Counted from the first letter of the stretch, positions 7,660 through 15,381 are shown. The stretch is DNA of 18,333 bases from Bacillota bacterium (GCA_029779375.1 JAKPAR010000183.1:1-18333), one strand, 5' to 3'. The notes: generated from the sequence alone by a model not told the origin. A program made the numbers and translations.

Positions 7660-8735
7660 ATGAAGAACTATATGTAATAAAAGAAGGCAAAAAACTTAAG
7701 TGTGGCTATACAACTGGCAGTTGTGCTGCAGCAGCTGCTAAAGCGGCAGCTAAATTGCTTAAAGGTGAAAGAGTTTCTTTTATAGAGATAAATACTCCTG
7801 CTAAAATCAAATTGAAACTTGAAGTTAAAAATCAATATATAGATGGAGAGTGGGCTCATTCTACTATTATAAAAGATGGTGGAGATGATCCAGATGTGAC
7901 AGATGGCATGGAAATATGTGCAAAGGTAAGGAAAAGAAATGATGGACAAGTTTTCATAGATGGAGGAGAGGGAATAGGCAGAATATGTAGAAAAGGACTG
8001 TTTGGAGAGGTGGGGGATGCAGCTATAAATCCTGTGCCTAGAATGATGATAGAAAAGGAGATAAAAGAAATTTCAAATTGCGGATATGATGTAATTGTAT
8101 ATGCTCCTATGGGAAAAGAAATTGCCAAGAAAACTTACAATAAAAACATAGGAATAGAAGGAGGTATTTCTATAATTGGAACTAAAGGTATAGTATATCC
8201 TATGTCAGAAGATGCTCTCATAAAGACTATATATTTAGAAGTTGATACAGTGGGTGAAAATATAGGAAAAGAAAATATAATACTTGTACCAGGAAACTAT
8301 GGAGAAAAAATTGCGGATACATTGAATTTACAAGGAGGGAAAGTAAAAATTTCAAACTATATAGGAGACAGTATATTGTATGTCTATAATAGCGAATTTA
8401 AGTCTATGACCCTCGTTGGGCATATTGGAAAATTTTCAAAATTATCAATAGGAGTATTTAATACTCACAGCAGAGTGTGTGATGGAAGAATTGAAGCTTT
8501 TATATACTATTTAGCACTGAAGGGTGCTCCTATGGATATTATAGAAAAAGTAAAGGCTGCTATGACGGCTGAAGAAGCCTTAAATATATGTATAGACAAT
8601 GGATACGGCAAAATAGTCTATGATATGGAAAGAGGTTGTGAAGAAAGGATAAAAGTGTATTTGAAAGATAAAGATTATCCTGTGAAGGTGATTATATATT
8701 CTATGGAAAGAGGTGCATTTATTTGCTCACAGTAG
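7656..8735 (+). CDS. cbiD: Cobalt-precorrin-5B C1-methyltransferase CbiD
   Basis: Adds the C1 methyl after ring contraction and deacylation. It is the SAM enzyme specific to the anaerobic route and is unrelated to the other methylases of the cluster. The 359 residues and the near-invariant opening LKCGYTTGSCAAAAAKAA are diagnostic. Further conserved blocks are DGGDDPDVTDG, GGEGIGRICRKGL, INPVPRMMI, GGISIIGTKGIVYPMSE and GHIGKFSKLSIG. ATG overlaps the cbiC stop (ATGA, 7656-7659). The ribosome site is weak (GGTAGG close to the start), consistent with reinitiation after cbiC. Confidence 0.96.
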   Translation: MNEELYVIKEGKKLKCGYTTGSCAAAAAKAAAKLLKGERVSFIEINTPAKIKLKLEVKNQYIDGEWAHSTIIKDGGDDPDVTDGMEICAKVRKRNDGQVFIDGGEGIGRICRKGLFGEVGDAAINPVPRMMIEKEIKEISNCGYDVIVYAPMGKEIAKKTYNKNIGIEGGISIIGTKGIVYPMSEDALIKTIYLEVDTVGENIGKENIILVPGNYGEKIADTLNLQGGKVKISNYIGDSILYVYNSEFKSMTLVGHIGKFSKLSIGVFNTHSRVCDGRIEAFIYYLALKGAPMDIIEKVKAAMTAEEALNICIDNGYGKIVYDMERGCEERIKVYLKDKDYPVKVIIYSMERGAFICSQ

Positions 8736-9319
8736 CTGGTATAGGACCTGGAAATACTAAATATTTAACAGTTCAAGTATTGGAAGCTATAAAATCAGCG
8801 GAATGTATTGTAGCTTTTGGGAGAGCAGGAGAGTCAATAAAAGATTTGAGAAGCGATTATATAAAAGTTAAAAATATAGATGAAGTGTATAGATATTCTT
8901 TGAGGAAGGAAAATATCTTGATTCTTGCATCTGGGGATCCGTGTTTTTATGGTATACTAGAGTATTTGAAAAATAAAGGTATAGTAGTAGATGAAGTTCT
9001 TTCTGGATTGTCTTCTTTTCAATATATGATGGGAAAGCTTAAGAAAAGTTGGCACAATTCTAGATTTTTATCTCTTCATGGGAGAGAAGAAAGCCTAGAA
9101 TCAGTACTTGATACTCCTATGACTATTATACTTACAGATAGCATAAATACACCAAAGACTATATCAAAAAAATTGCATGAATTGAGTATGAGGGGGACTA
9201 TGTATATAGGATACAATTTGTCCTATGAAGATGAATGCATATTGAAAATAAATATAGGAGAAGAAATAGAAGATATCTCTTCTTTGGCAGTGGTGGTGGT
9301 GGAAAATGAAATGGATTAG
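8723..9319 (+). CDS. cbiE: Cobalt-precorrin-7 C5-methyltransferase CbiE
   Basis: A 198-residue class III (tetrapyrrole-type) SAM methylase. It opens with LTVAGIGPGNTKYLT, the glycine-rich loop of the family, and carries LASGDPCFYGI, which corresponds to the conserved GDP loop. It methylates C5 of cobalt-precorrin-7. In some bacteria CbiE and CbiT are fused (CobL); here they are separate, adjacent genes overlapping by 14 bases. The start is the TTG at 8723, since AAGAGGTG (8708-8715) lies 7 bases upstream and the protein would otherwise lose its first strand. It overlaps the end of cbiD by 13 bases. Confidence 0.93.
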   Translation: MLTVAGIGPGNTKYLTVQVLEAIKSAECIVAFGRAGESIKDLRSDYIKVKNIDEVYRYSLRKENILILASGDPCFYGILEYLKNKGIVVDEVLSGLSSFQYMMGKLKKSWHNSRFLSLHGREESLESVLDTPMTIILTDSINTPKTISKKLHELSMRGTMYIGYNLSYEDECILKINIGEEIEDISSLAVVVVENEMD

Positions 9320-9854
9320 AGATGAAGAATTTATCAGGGGAAATATTCCTATGACTAAATTTAATATTAGGACACTTGCTATTGCCTATTTAGCTATTGA
9401 AAAAGGAGATAGACTATTAGATATTGGAGCTGGAACAGGTAGCATATCTATAGAAGCAGCATTGCAAGGTGCAAATGTCTGGGCTATTGAAAAGGAGAAA
9501 GAAGGAATAGATATTATAACTAAAAATAGTATTAAATTTAATGTGAAGTTAAATCTAATAGAGGGACAAGCTCCAGAGGCTTTACCAGATATTGAGATAA
9601 ACAAATGTTTTATAGGTGGCAGTGGAGGGAAATTTAATGAAATATTTAAGTATTTAGAAGCTCATCTAGAAACAGGCGGTATTGTCTGTGGAAATTTTAT
9701 TAGACTACAAAATTTAAACAATTGTATTCAATGTTTAGAAGAATATAAATATGAAAATATAGAAGTACAGTTAATTCAATCTTCTTATATGGATAAAATT
9801 GGACTTATGAAGGGACAAAATCCAATATTTATAGTTAAGGGAGTGAAAATATGA
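9306..9854 (+). CDS. cbiT: Cobalt-precorrin-6B C15-methyltransferase (decarboxylating) CbiT
   Basis: A 182-residue class I Rossmann methylase that methylates C15 and removes the C12 acetate carboxyl. The opening block DEEFIRGNIPMTKFNIRTLAI is the CbiT signature, followed by the SAM-binding motif LLDIGAGTGSISIEAA, the acidic residue after the second strand (VWAIEKEKEG), and FIGGSGGKFNEI. The ATG at 9306 overlaps the cbiE end. The ribosome site is only a GTGGTGGTGG run, so translation probably depends on coupling to cbiE. Confidence 0.94.
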   Translation: MKWIRDEEFIRGNIPMTKFNIRTLAIAYLAIEKGDRLLDIGAGTGSISIEAALQGANVWAIEKEKEGIDIITKNSIKFNVKLNLIEGQAPEALPDIEINKCFIGGSGGKFNEIFKYLEAHLETGGIVCGNFIRLQNLNNCIQCLEEYKYENIEVQLIQSSYMDKIGLMKGQNPIFIVKGVKI

Positions 9855-10513
9855 AAAAATTATATGGAATAGGAACAGGTCCAGGCGATAAAGAGTTGTT
9901 GACATTAAAAGCAGTAAAAGAAATAGAATTGGCCAGTGTAATTTTTGCACCAAATAATAAGGGGAAAAACATGGCTTTGGATACAGTAGAGGATTTTATT
10001 CATGGGAAAAAGATAGTACTGTTGGACTTTTCTATGGGGAAGGTAGGAAAAGAAGATTATATAAATGCAGCAGAGATTATATACAATGAAATCCCAGAAG
10101 AAGGTACTGGGGCTTATTTAACTATAGGGGATTCTATGATATATAGTACCTTTATTTATATCATGAAAGAATTGGAGAAAAAGAATATTCAAGTAGAAAT
10201 CATTCCTGGCATACCTTCTTTTGTAGCAGGAGCAGCAAAGTCCAAGACTCCTTTAATTTTAAAAGGAGAAAGTTTTTTACTTTGTGATGAATTTAATGAA
10301 GAAGTATTAGATAAAATAGATTCTATTTGTGTATTAAAGACATTAGAGAATAAAAAAGAAATTCTAAATAATTTAGAAAATAAAGATTATGTCTATAGAT
10401 ATATGAAAAGAGTTACATTGGAAAATGAAGAAATACTTGTAGATAGAGACCAGATACTTAAAGACAGAGATTATATATCGTTTATTTTTGGAAGGAGGGA
10501 AAGAAATGATTAG
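9851..10513 (+). CDS. cbiL: Cobalt-factor II C20-methyltransferase CbiL
   Basis: A 220-residue class III SAM methylase. It acts first among the ring-modifying enzymes encoded here, methylating C20 of cobalt-sirohydrochlorin (cobalt-factor II). Visible features are KLYGIGTGPGDKELLTLKA at the N-terminus, then IFAPNNKGKNMALD, which resembles the CbiL/CobI substrate region, LTIGDSMIYSTFIYIM (the GD loop) and EIIPGIPSFVAGAA. Among the paralogous methylases the S-Y/I-F-A-P element and GTGPGD with no following cap fit CbiL best. It overlaps cbiT by four bases (ATGA). Confidence 0.92.
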   Translation: MKKLYGIGTGPGDKELLTLKAVKEIELASVIFAPNNKGKNMALDTVEDFIHGKKIVLLDFSMGKVGKEDYINAAEIIYNEIPEEGTGAYLTIGDSMIYSTFIYIMKELEKKNIQVEIIPGIPSFVAGAAKSKTPLILKGESFLLCDEFNEEVLDKIDSICVLKTLENKKEILNNLENKDYVYRYMKRVTLENEEILVDRDQILKDRDYISFIFGRRERND

Positions 10514-11261
10514 TTTTGTTGGTGCAGGTCCAGGAGATGTAGACCTTATAACAGTCAAAGGCAGAAGACTTTTAGAACAAGCAGATATTGTTATTTATGC
10601 TGGGAGTTTAGTGTCTAAGGCACATTTAGACTATTGCAAAGATAAATGTAAATTTTATAATAGTGCTTATATGACTTTGGAGGAAGTTGTAAAAATAATG
10701 GTAGAAGGCGAAGAAAAGGGCCTTAAAGTTGTGAGACTTCATACAGGGGATCCTACTATATATGGAGCAATAAAAGAACAGATGGACCTTCTTGATAAAA
10801 AAGATATCCAGTATGAGGTTATTCCAGGAGTTAGTTCTTTTACTGCAGCTTGTTCAGCTATAAAAAGTGAATTTACACTTCCAAGTTTAAGTCAAACTGT
10901 TATACTTACTCGAATAGAAGGAAGAACCAGTGTACCAGAAAGTGAAGATTTAGAAAAATTAGCTTCTTATGAGGCTTCTATGGCAATATTTCTTTCTGTT
11001 CAGAATATAGAAAATGTAGTTGAAAAGTTGAGAAAAGGATATAAAAGAGGAGATGTACCTATTGCAGTAGTATACAAAGCTACTTGGGAAGATGAAAAAA
11101 TCCTTATAGGGACTTTAGATGATATTGTGGACAAAGTAAAAAAAGAAGGCATAAATAAAACTGCACAAATATTGGTGGGAGATTTTATAGATGGGTCTTA
11201 TGAAAGATCTAAATTGTATGATCCAAATTTTACTCATGAGTACAGGGAGGCAAAAAATTGA
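10506..11261 (+). CDS. cbiF: Cobalt-precorrin-4 C11-methyltransferase CbiF
   Basis: A 251-residue class III SAM methylase with the typical CbiF/CobM sequence MISFVGAGPGDVDLITVKGRRLLEQAD, IYAGSLV, RLHTGDPTIYGAIKEQMD, EVIPGVSSFTAACSAI and the C-terminal DPNFTHEYREAK. It methylates C11 of cobalt-precorrin-4. The start is ATG 10506, with AAGGAGGG (10492-10499) 6 bases upstream; an in-frame TTG at 10488 precedes that site and is not used in my reading. The gene overlaps the end of cbiL by 8 bases. Confidence 0.95.
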   Translation: MISFVGAGPGDVDLITVKGRRLLEQADIVIYAGSLVSKAHLDYCKDKCKFYNSAYMTLEEVVKIMVEGEEKGLKVVRLHTGDPTIYGAIKEQMDLLDKKDIQYEVIPGVSSFTAACSAIKSEFTLPSLSQTVILTRIEGRTSVPESEDLEKLASYEASMAIFLSVQNIENVVEKLRKGYKRGDVPIAVVYKATWEDEKILIGTLDDIVDKVKKEGINKTAQILVGDFIDGSYERSKLYDPNFTHEYREAKN

Positions 11262-12280
11262 AAGTAGCATGTCTATCTTTTACAGATAAAGGTAGAGATA
11301 TAGGACGCAAATTAGAGAAATATGGAGATAAGAAAGATTTTTTGGAAATTTGTCACTATGAAAATTCAGAAGTTGAGGGCGGAATAAAATCTATATTTGA
11401 AAAGATAGTTAAGGAATATGAAGGCATAGTATTTATTTCAGCTACGGGTATAGCAGTACGAATGATTTCTCCGTATATAATAGATAAGACTGTAGATCCA
11501 GCTGTGGTAGTTGTTGATGACTTGGGAAGGTATTCGATAAGCTTATTGTCAGGACACATAGGTGGAGGAAATAGATTGTGTGAAATTGTAGGGGAAATAC
11601 TGGGGGCAAAGCCAATCATAACTACTGCTTCTGATGGGAGAAATATAGAGGCGGTAGATATATTTGATATGAGAAAAGGTTATGTTATGGAGAATATGGA
11701 AGAGGTAAAGAAGATAACTAGTATGATGGTTAATGATAAAAGGATAGGGTATTTTTCTGAAATGGAAGGCCATATAAAATATGACAATTTGGTTTTTATT
11801 TATGGATTAGAAAATATAAAAGAATATGAAGACAAGTTAGATGGAGTATTGTGTATAAGTTCTATAAAACAAATAGATATCAATATACCTCATGTAATAT
11901 TGAGACCTAAAAATTTAAATATAGGAGTAGGTTGTAAAAAAGGTACTAGTGGAAAAGAAATAATAAATGCTATATTAGATGTGCTTGATAAAAACAATTT
12001 TTCATCTAATTCTATAAAGTCTATAAATACTATTGAAATAAAAAGTGATGAATTAGGTATTTTAGAAGCTGCAAGTTATTTTAAATGCCCTAGGAATATT
12101 TATACTATAGAAGAAATAAAAATGGTGGAAGAAAAATTTGAAAAAAGCGATTTTGTTAAAAGAAATGTTGGAGTTTATTGTGTCAGTGAACCTTGTGCAT
12201 ATCTATCGGGAGGAGAGATAGTAGTAGGAAAGACTAAATACAATGGTATAACTGTGGCAGTTTCAAAGGAGATGATTTAG
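11258..12280 (+). CDS. cbiG: Cobalt-precorrin-5A hydrolase CbiG
   Basis: Opens the delta-lactone of cobalt-precorrin-5A and releases acetaldehyde, the hallmark step of the oxygen-independent pathway. The 340 residues show the three CbiG regions: an N-terminal alpha/beta domain (KVACLSFTDKG), a central domain with FISATGIAVRMISPYI, DPAVVVVDDLGRY and LLSGHIGGGN, and a C-terminal domain starting at NIGVGCKKGTSG and including VSEPCAYLSGGEIVVGK. The TTG at 11258 is the start, with GGGAGG (11245-11250) 7 bases upstream. It overlaps the cbiF stop as TTGA, so the two genes are probably translationally coupled. Confidence 0.95.
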   Translation: MKVACLSFTDKGRDIGRKLEKYGDKKDFLEICHYENSEVEGGIKSIFEKIVKEYEGIVFISATGIAVRMISPYIIDKTVDPAVVVVDDLGRYSISLLSGHIGGGNRLCEIVGEILGAKPIITTASDGRNIEAVDIFDMRKGYVMENMEEVKKITSMMVNDKRIGYFSEMEGHIKYDNLVFIYGLENIKEYEDKLDGVLCISSIKQIDINIPHVILRPKNLNIGVGCKKGTSGKEIINAILDVLDKNNFSSNSIKSINTIEIKSDELGILEAASYFKCPRNIYTIEEIKMVEEKFEKSDFVKRNVGVYCVSEPCAYLSGGEIVVGKTKYNGITVAVSKEMI

Positions 12281-12281
12281 T

Positions 12282-13001
12282 ATGTCTAAACTTTATGTAG
12301 TGGGGATAGGGCCAGGCGGAAGAGAAAATATGACAATTAGAGCAGTAGAGACTATAAAAAGATGTTCAGTAATAGTAGGATATACTTCTTATATTGAATA
12401 TTTAGGAGATTTAAAAGAAGGAAAGGAAATTTATTCAACAGGAATGAGGGGAGAAATTGAAAGATGTAATATGGCCATAAAAAAAGTCAAAGAAGGGAAA
12501 GATACTGCCATCATAAGTACTGGAGATTCAGGTCTCTATGGTATGGCAGGGCCTATTTTGGAATTGGCAGAAGGAATAGAAGTAGAAATAATCCCTGGAA
12601 TAGTAGCAGCTTTTTCAGCTGCTAGCGAATTGGGTTCTCCTATTATGCATGATTATTGTTCTATTAGTTTGAGTGACTTGATGACTTCTTGGGATATAAT
12701 AGAAAAGAGAATAGAATATGCATCTTGTGGAGATTTTGTTATAACAATTTACAATCCCAAGAGTAAAACTAGGACTGATCATTTAAAAAAAGCTGTGGAT
12801 ATAATGCTTAAATATAAAGCACAAAAGACACCTGTGGGAATAGTTAAAAATTCGGGAAGGGCCAATACGGAAAAATATATTACTACTTTAGATGATATAG
12901 ACTATGATATTATAGATATGATGTGTGTTTTAATAATTGGAAATAGCAATACATATATAAAAGATGACTTCATTATAACTCCTAGGGGGTATGAAATTTG
13001 A
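12282..13001 (+). CDS. cbiH: Cobalt-factor III C17-methyltransferase CbiH
   Basis: A 239-residue class III SAM methylase that methylates C17 with ring contraction. Signatures are KLYVVGIGPGGRENMTIRAVE, IVGYTSYIEYLGDL, ISTGDSGLYGMAGP, EIIPGIVAAFSAASELG, the CbiH/CobJ-specific MHDYCSISLSDLMTSWDIIE, and ITIYNPKSKTR. AAGGAGATGA lies 6 bases before the ATG, which falls one base after the cbiG stop. Confidence 0.96.
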   Translation: MSKLYVVGIGPGGRENMTIRAVETIKRCSVIVGYTSYIEYLGDLKEGKEIYSTGMRGEIERCNMAIKKVKEGKDTAIISTGDSGLYGMAGPILELAEGIEVEIIPGIVAAFSAASELGSPIMHDYCSISLSDLMTSWDIIEKRIEYASCGDFVITIYNPKSKTRTDHLKKAVDIMLKYKAQKTPVGIVKNSGRANTEKYITTLDDIDYDIIDMMCVLIIGNSNTYIKDDFIITPRGYEI

Positions 13002-13741
13002 TATGGATAATAGGGGGAACTAGTGAAGCAAGTACTCTTTCTCGAAAGATAGAAGATATAGATGATTTTGTCATAACTAGTGCTACTGAAAGTGAAGAGG
13101 AATTTATAGATTTGGACAAGCTAATTGTTGGGAGAATGGGATTAGAAGATATGTTAAATTTTGTTGAAGAGAAGAATATAAGTCTTATAGTTGATTTATC
13201 TCATCCCTATGCCAAAATTGTAAGTGAAAATGCCAGGAAAGTATCTAAAATAAAAGATATTATGTATATAAGATATGTAAGAAAAAAATCGGAAATTCCT
13301 TCGGATGCTATATATTTAAAAACTTATGAAGAATGTATAGAATATCTAAAAAATATTTCTGGGACGGTATTTTTCACTACAGGTTCAAAGAATATAGGAG
13401 ATTTTGAAAAAATAAAAAGGGATAATAGATTTATTTATAGGGTACTTCCTGCTAATAGTAGTATACAAGAATGCAAAAAGTGGAATGTAACAATGAAGGA
13501 TATTGTAGCTATTTTAGGACCATTTTCTATAGATTTTAATAAATCAATGTTTAAAGAATACGATGTAGATTATGTAGTCATGAAAGATAGTGGAGAAGCA
13601 GGGGGAACATTAGAAAAGATACTTGCCTGTAGTGAGTTAAATATAGTGCCTATAGTCATAGGGAGAGAAAAAGAAGATGGAATTGATGATTTAGACGAAA
13701 TTGAAAAAGTCATAAGAAATCACAAAAAGAAAGGAGAATAG
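12998..13741 (+). CDS. cbiJ: Cobalt-precorrin-6A reductase CbiJ
   Basis: An NAD(P)H-dependent reductase that reduces cobalt-precorrin-6A to 6B. The 247 residues match the CbiJ/CobK family: IWIIGGTSEASTLSRKI at the N-terminus, DLSHPYAKIVSENAR, YIRYVRK, VFFTTGSKNIGDF, RVLPA and the C-terminal VVMKDSGEAGGTLEKI with PIVIGREKE. The only plausible start is TTG 12998, because AGGGGGT (12984-12990) is 7 bases upstream and the first nucleotide-binding strand follows at once. It overlaps cbiH by four bases (TTGA). Confidence 0.94.
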   Translation: MIWIIGGTSEASTLSRKIEDIDDFVITSATESEEEFIDLDKLIVGRMGLEDMLNFVEEKNISLIVDLSHPYAKIVSENARKVSKIKDIMYIRYVRKKSEIPSDAIYLKTYEECIEYLKNISGTVFFTTGSKNIGDFEKIKRDNRFIYRVLPANSSIQECKKWNVTMKDIVAILGPFSIDFNKSMFKEYDVDYVVMKDSGEAGGTLEKILACSELNIVPIVIGREKEDGIDDLDEIEKVIRNHKKKGE

Positions 13742-13743
13742 CT

Positions 13744-14013
13744 GTGGAAAATTCATATAGGTTTTATAGAAATACTGCTTGTAGTTATTTCCCATGTCAC
13801 AAGGTGAAAAATGAAGAGGATTTTAATTGTATGTTTTGCTACTGTCCTCTATATTTTTTGGAAGACTGTGGAGGGAATCATAGGGATTACAATGGTATAA
13901 AGGATTGTAGCAATTGTCTTATACCTCATTCACCCAATGGATATGACTATATCAACAACAAAATAATGGCTATAAATAGAGAAAAAATGAAGAACAATGA
14001 TTCTTGCAAATAA
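13744..14013 (+). CDS. Cysteine-rich small-domain protein ending the B12 operon
   Basis: An 89-residue protein with nine cysteines: residues 13, 18, 29, 32, 34, 42, 55, 58 and 88. Eight are packed in C-x4-C-x10-C-x2-C-x-C-x7-C-x12-C-x2-C, ending in the motif CSNCLIPHSPNGYDYI. This matches what I know as the cysteine-rich small domain (PF04071 as I recall it), a presumed metal-binding module of unknown function that recurs near B12 genes. The start is GTG 13744, with AAAGGAGA (13729-13736) 7 bases upstream, two bases after the cbiJ stop, so it is the last gene of the operon. A cobalt- or other metal-handling role is an inference from the ligands and context; a structural zinc fold is equally possible. 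Confidence 0.85.
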   Translation: MENSYRFYRNTACSYFPCHKVKNEEDFNCMFCYCPLYFLEDCGGNHRDYNGIKDCSNCLIPHSPNGYDYINNKIMAINREKMKNNDSCK

Positions 14014-14032
14014 TTTTTGTATAATGTATAAT
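14004..14032 (+). promoter_or_regulatory. Promoter of the manganese-riboswitch transcript
   Basis: TTGCAA (14004-14009, 4 of 6 matches to TTGACA), a 17-base spacer and a perfect TATAAT (14027-14032) predict a start near 14039, about 20 bases before the riboswitch. A second TATAAT at 14020-14025 lacks a suitably placed -35. The -35 lies within the final codons of the cysteine-rich gene. Confidence 0.65.
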
Positions 14033-14055
14033 GAATGTAAAATTTAAGTTATTTT

Positions 14056-14161
14056 TTGCTAAAGGGGAGTAGCTGCAAATATTTGCAAATAGAGTCAACA
14101 TACTGGTAGAAATACCTGGTTCTATTTACTCTTACAAAAAAAGAGGAGCGAGACTTTTAGC
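14056..14161 (+). promoter_or_regulatory. yybP-ykoY (Mn2+) riboswitch
   Basis: The hallmark sequences of the class are present: AAAGGGGAGTAGC (14061-14073), TACTGGTAGAAATACCTGGTTC (14101-14122; described by its ends TACTGG and CTGGTTC), and GGAGCGAGAC (14145-14154). P1 pairs GCTAAAG (14058-14064) with CTTTTAGC (14154-14161). The class is known to bind Mn2+ and to precede GDT1/UPF0016 genes, as here. The 3' strand of P1 is also part of the 5' arm of the downstream terminator, so forming P1 should prevent termination: an ON switch at high manganese. Confidence 0.93.
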
Positions 14162-14201
14162 TTAATGGGGAACAATACCTATTAAGCTAAAAGTTTTTTT
14201 T
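14153..14201 (+). terminator. Riboswitch-controlled intrinsic terminator before the GDT1 gene
   Basis: A perfect 14-bp inverted repeat (14153-14166 with 14181-14194) extends inward by three more pairs, including one G-U, to a 17-bp stem with an 8-base loop. It is followed by eight Ts (14194-14201). It is mutually exclusive with riboswitch P1. Confidence 0.92.
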
Positions 14202-14227
14202 CTATGTAAATAAAAGGAGGAAAAACT

Positions 14228-15340
14228 GTGTTTAATGAACTGATGAGAAGTTTTTTACTTATTTTCGTGGCTGAAATGGGAGATAAAACTCAAATTTTAG
14301 CTATGACTTTTGCAACTCAATATAAAGTACGACAAGTGCTTTTAGGTGTTTTTTTAGGAGTATTTTTAAATCATGGTCTAGCTATAGTTCTTGGAAGATA
14401 TATTTCAAAAATTGTTCCAATGAGTTTTATTCAAATAGTTGCAGGTTTACTTTTTGTAGTTTTTGGAATATTGGCATTAATTGATGAAGACGATGAAGAG
14501 CAAGGTAAAGATAAAAAGAACTTTGGCCCTGTGATGACTGTAGCCTTAGCATTTTTCGTTGGAGAATTGGGGGATAAAACTCAACTTACTGCTATGACAC
14601 TGGCTACAGAAGGTTCTTATCCATTTTTCATACTTATGGGTACTACTTTGGGGATGATAGCTGTAAGTGGTATAGGGATTTTTATAGGAAGTAAAATAGG
14701 AGAAAAAATTCCAGATATTTTCATAAAACTCATTTCATCTCTTGTATTTATAACTTTTGGGACATTGAAACTTTTTCAGACAATACCAAGTAAGTATTTA
14801 ACATCTTTAAACATTGGAATTTATTTTGGTATATTGTCATTATTGGCTATTATATTGATAAGAAAACTCATAGTGAAAAGGAAATCTGGAGAAAAATCAG
14901 CATTGAAGGAAGTGGCAGCAACTCTTTATATGCAGACGCAAGAATTAAATGAAGCGGTAAATAATATTTGTCTAGGTGAAGGAACTTGCGGTATTTGTAT
15001 GAGGGATAAATGTATTATTGGATACACTAAAAAAATTCTTAGAGATGCAAGAGAAAATGAAGAATATTATATTGATGACGAGATTGTTTTTAATGTAAAT
15101 GATAAAAAATTTGATATAGATAAAGTGGTAGAGGCATTGAGTTTAGTGATAGAAGATTATATAAGATATGGAGTAGATAAAGATGATAAATTTATTGTCA
15201 ATAAAGTCAGAGTAGCACTAGAAAAAGTTGCTTTTGGAAATGAGTTATATTTTGATGGGAATATAGATAAATATATAAAAAATATTTATAGCCAAAATCA
15301 GTATATTGGAACAAAAATAGAAGAGAGTATTGTCAGATAA
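14228..15340 (+). CDS. GDT1/UPF0016-family cation exporter (probable Mn2+ exporter) with C-terminal extension
   Basis: Two copies of the UPF0016/TMEM165 transport motif, EMGDKTQ (residues 16-22) and ELGDKTQ (113-119), sit in the first transmembrane helices of two three-helix repeats covering roughly residues 5-215. The family exports Mn2+ or Ca2+, and the yybP-ykoY switch just upstream supports manganese. The total of 370 residues is well above the roughly 190-230 of simple bacterial members. After the last helix and a basic stretch (RKLIVKRKSG) comes a soluble, mostly helical region of about 150 residues containing CLGEGTCGICMRDKC (C-x5-C-x2-C-x4-C), which I cannot assign. GTG 14228 is the start, with AAAAGGAGG (14212-14220) 7 bases upstream. 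Confidence 0.92.
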   Translation: MFNELMRSFLLIFVAEMGDKTQILAMTFATQYKVRQVLLGVFLGVFLNHGLAIVLGRYISKIVPMSFIQIVAGLLFVVFGILALIDEDDEEQGKDKKNFGPVMTVALAFFVGELGDKTQLTAMTLATEGSYPFFILMGTTLGMIAVSGIGIFIGSKIGEKIPDIFIKLISSLVFITFGTLKLFQTIPSKYLTSLNIGIYFGILSLLAIILIRKLIVKRKSGEKSALKEVAATLYMQTQELNEAVNNICLGEGTCGICMRDKCIIGYTKKILRDARENEEYYIDDEIVFNVNDKKFDIDKVVEALSLVIEDYIRYGVDKDDKFIVNKVRVALEKVAFGNELYFDGNIDKYIKNIYSQNQYIGTKIEESIVR

Positions 15341-15358
15341 ATTATTTAGTATGATAAT
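15330..15358 (+). promoter_or_regulatory. Possible promoter of the TetR gene
   Basis: TTGTCA (15330-15335), a 17-base spacer and GATAAT (15353-15358) precede the TetR-family gene. AT-rich sequence makes chance matches common, so this is tentative. The -35 lies in the end of the GDT1 gene. Confidence 0.4.
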
Positions 15359-15381
15359 ATATATTTATGAAATGATAATAT
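15351..15381 (+). repeat. Direct repeat upstream of the TetR gene, possible operator
   Basis: ATGATAATAT occurs at 15351-15360 and again at 15372-15381, 21 bases apart (about two helical turns), between the possible -10 and the Shine-Dalgarno GGAGGT of the TetR-family gene. TetR proteins usually bind inverted repeats, so a regulatory role is uncertain. Confidence 0.35.

Noticed and set aside
14014..14060. A separate terminator for the B12 operon just after the cysteine-rich gene
   Set aside because: I found no inverted repeat followed by a T-run in this stretch; it holds only the promoter of the next unit.
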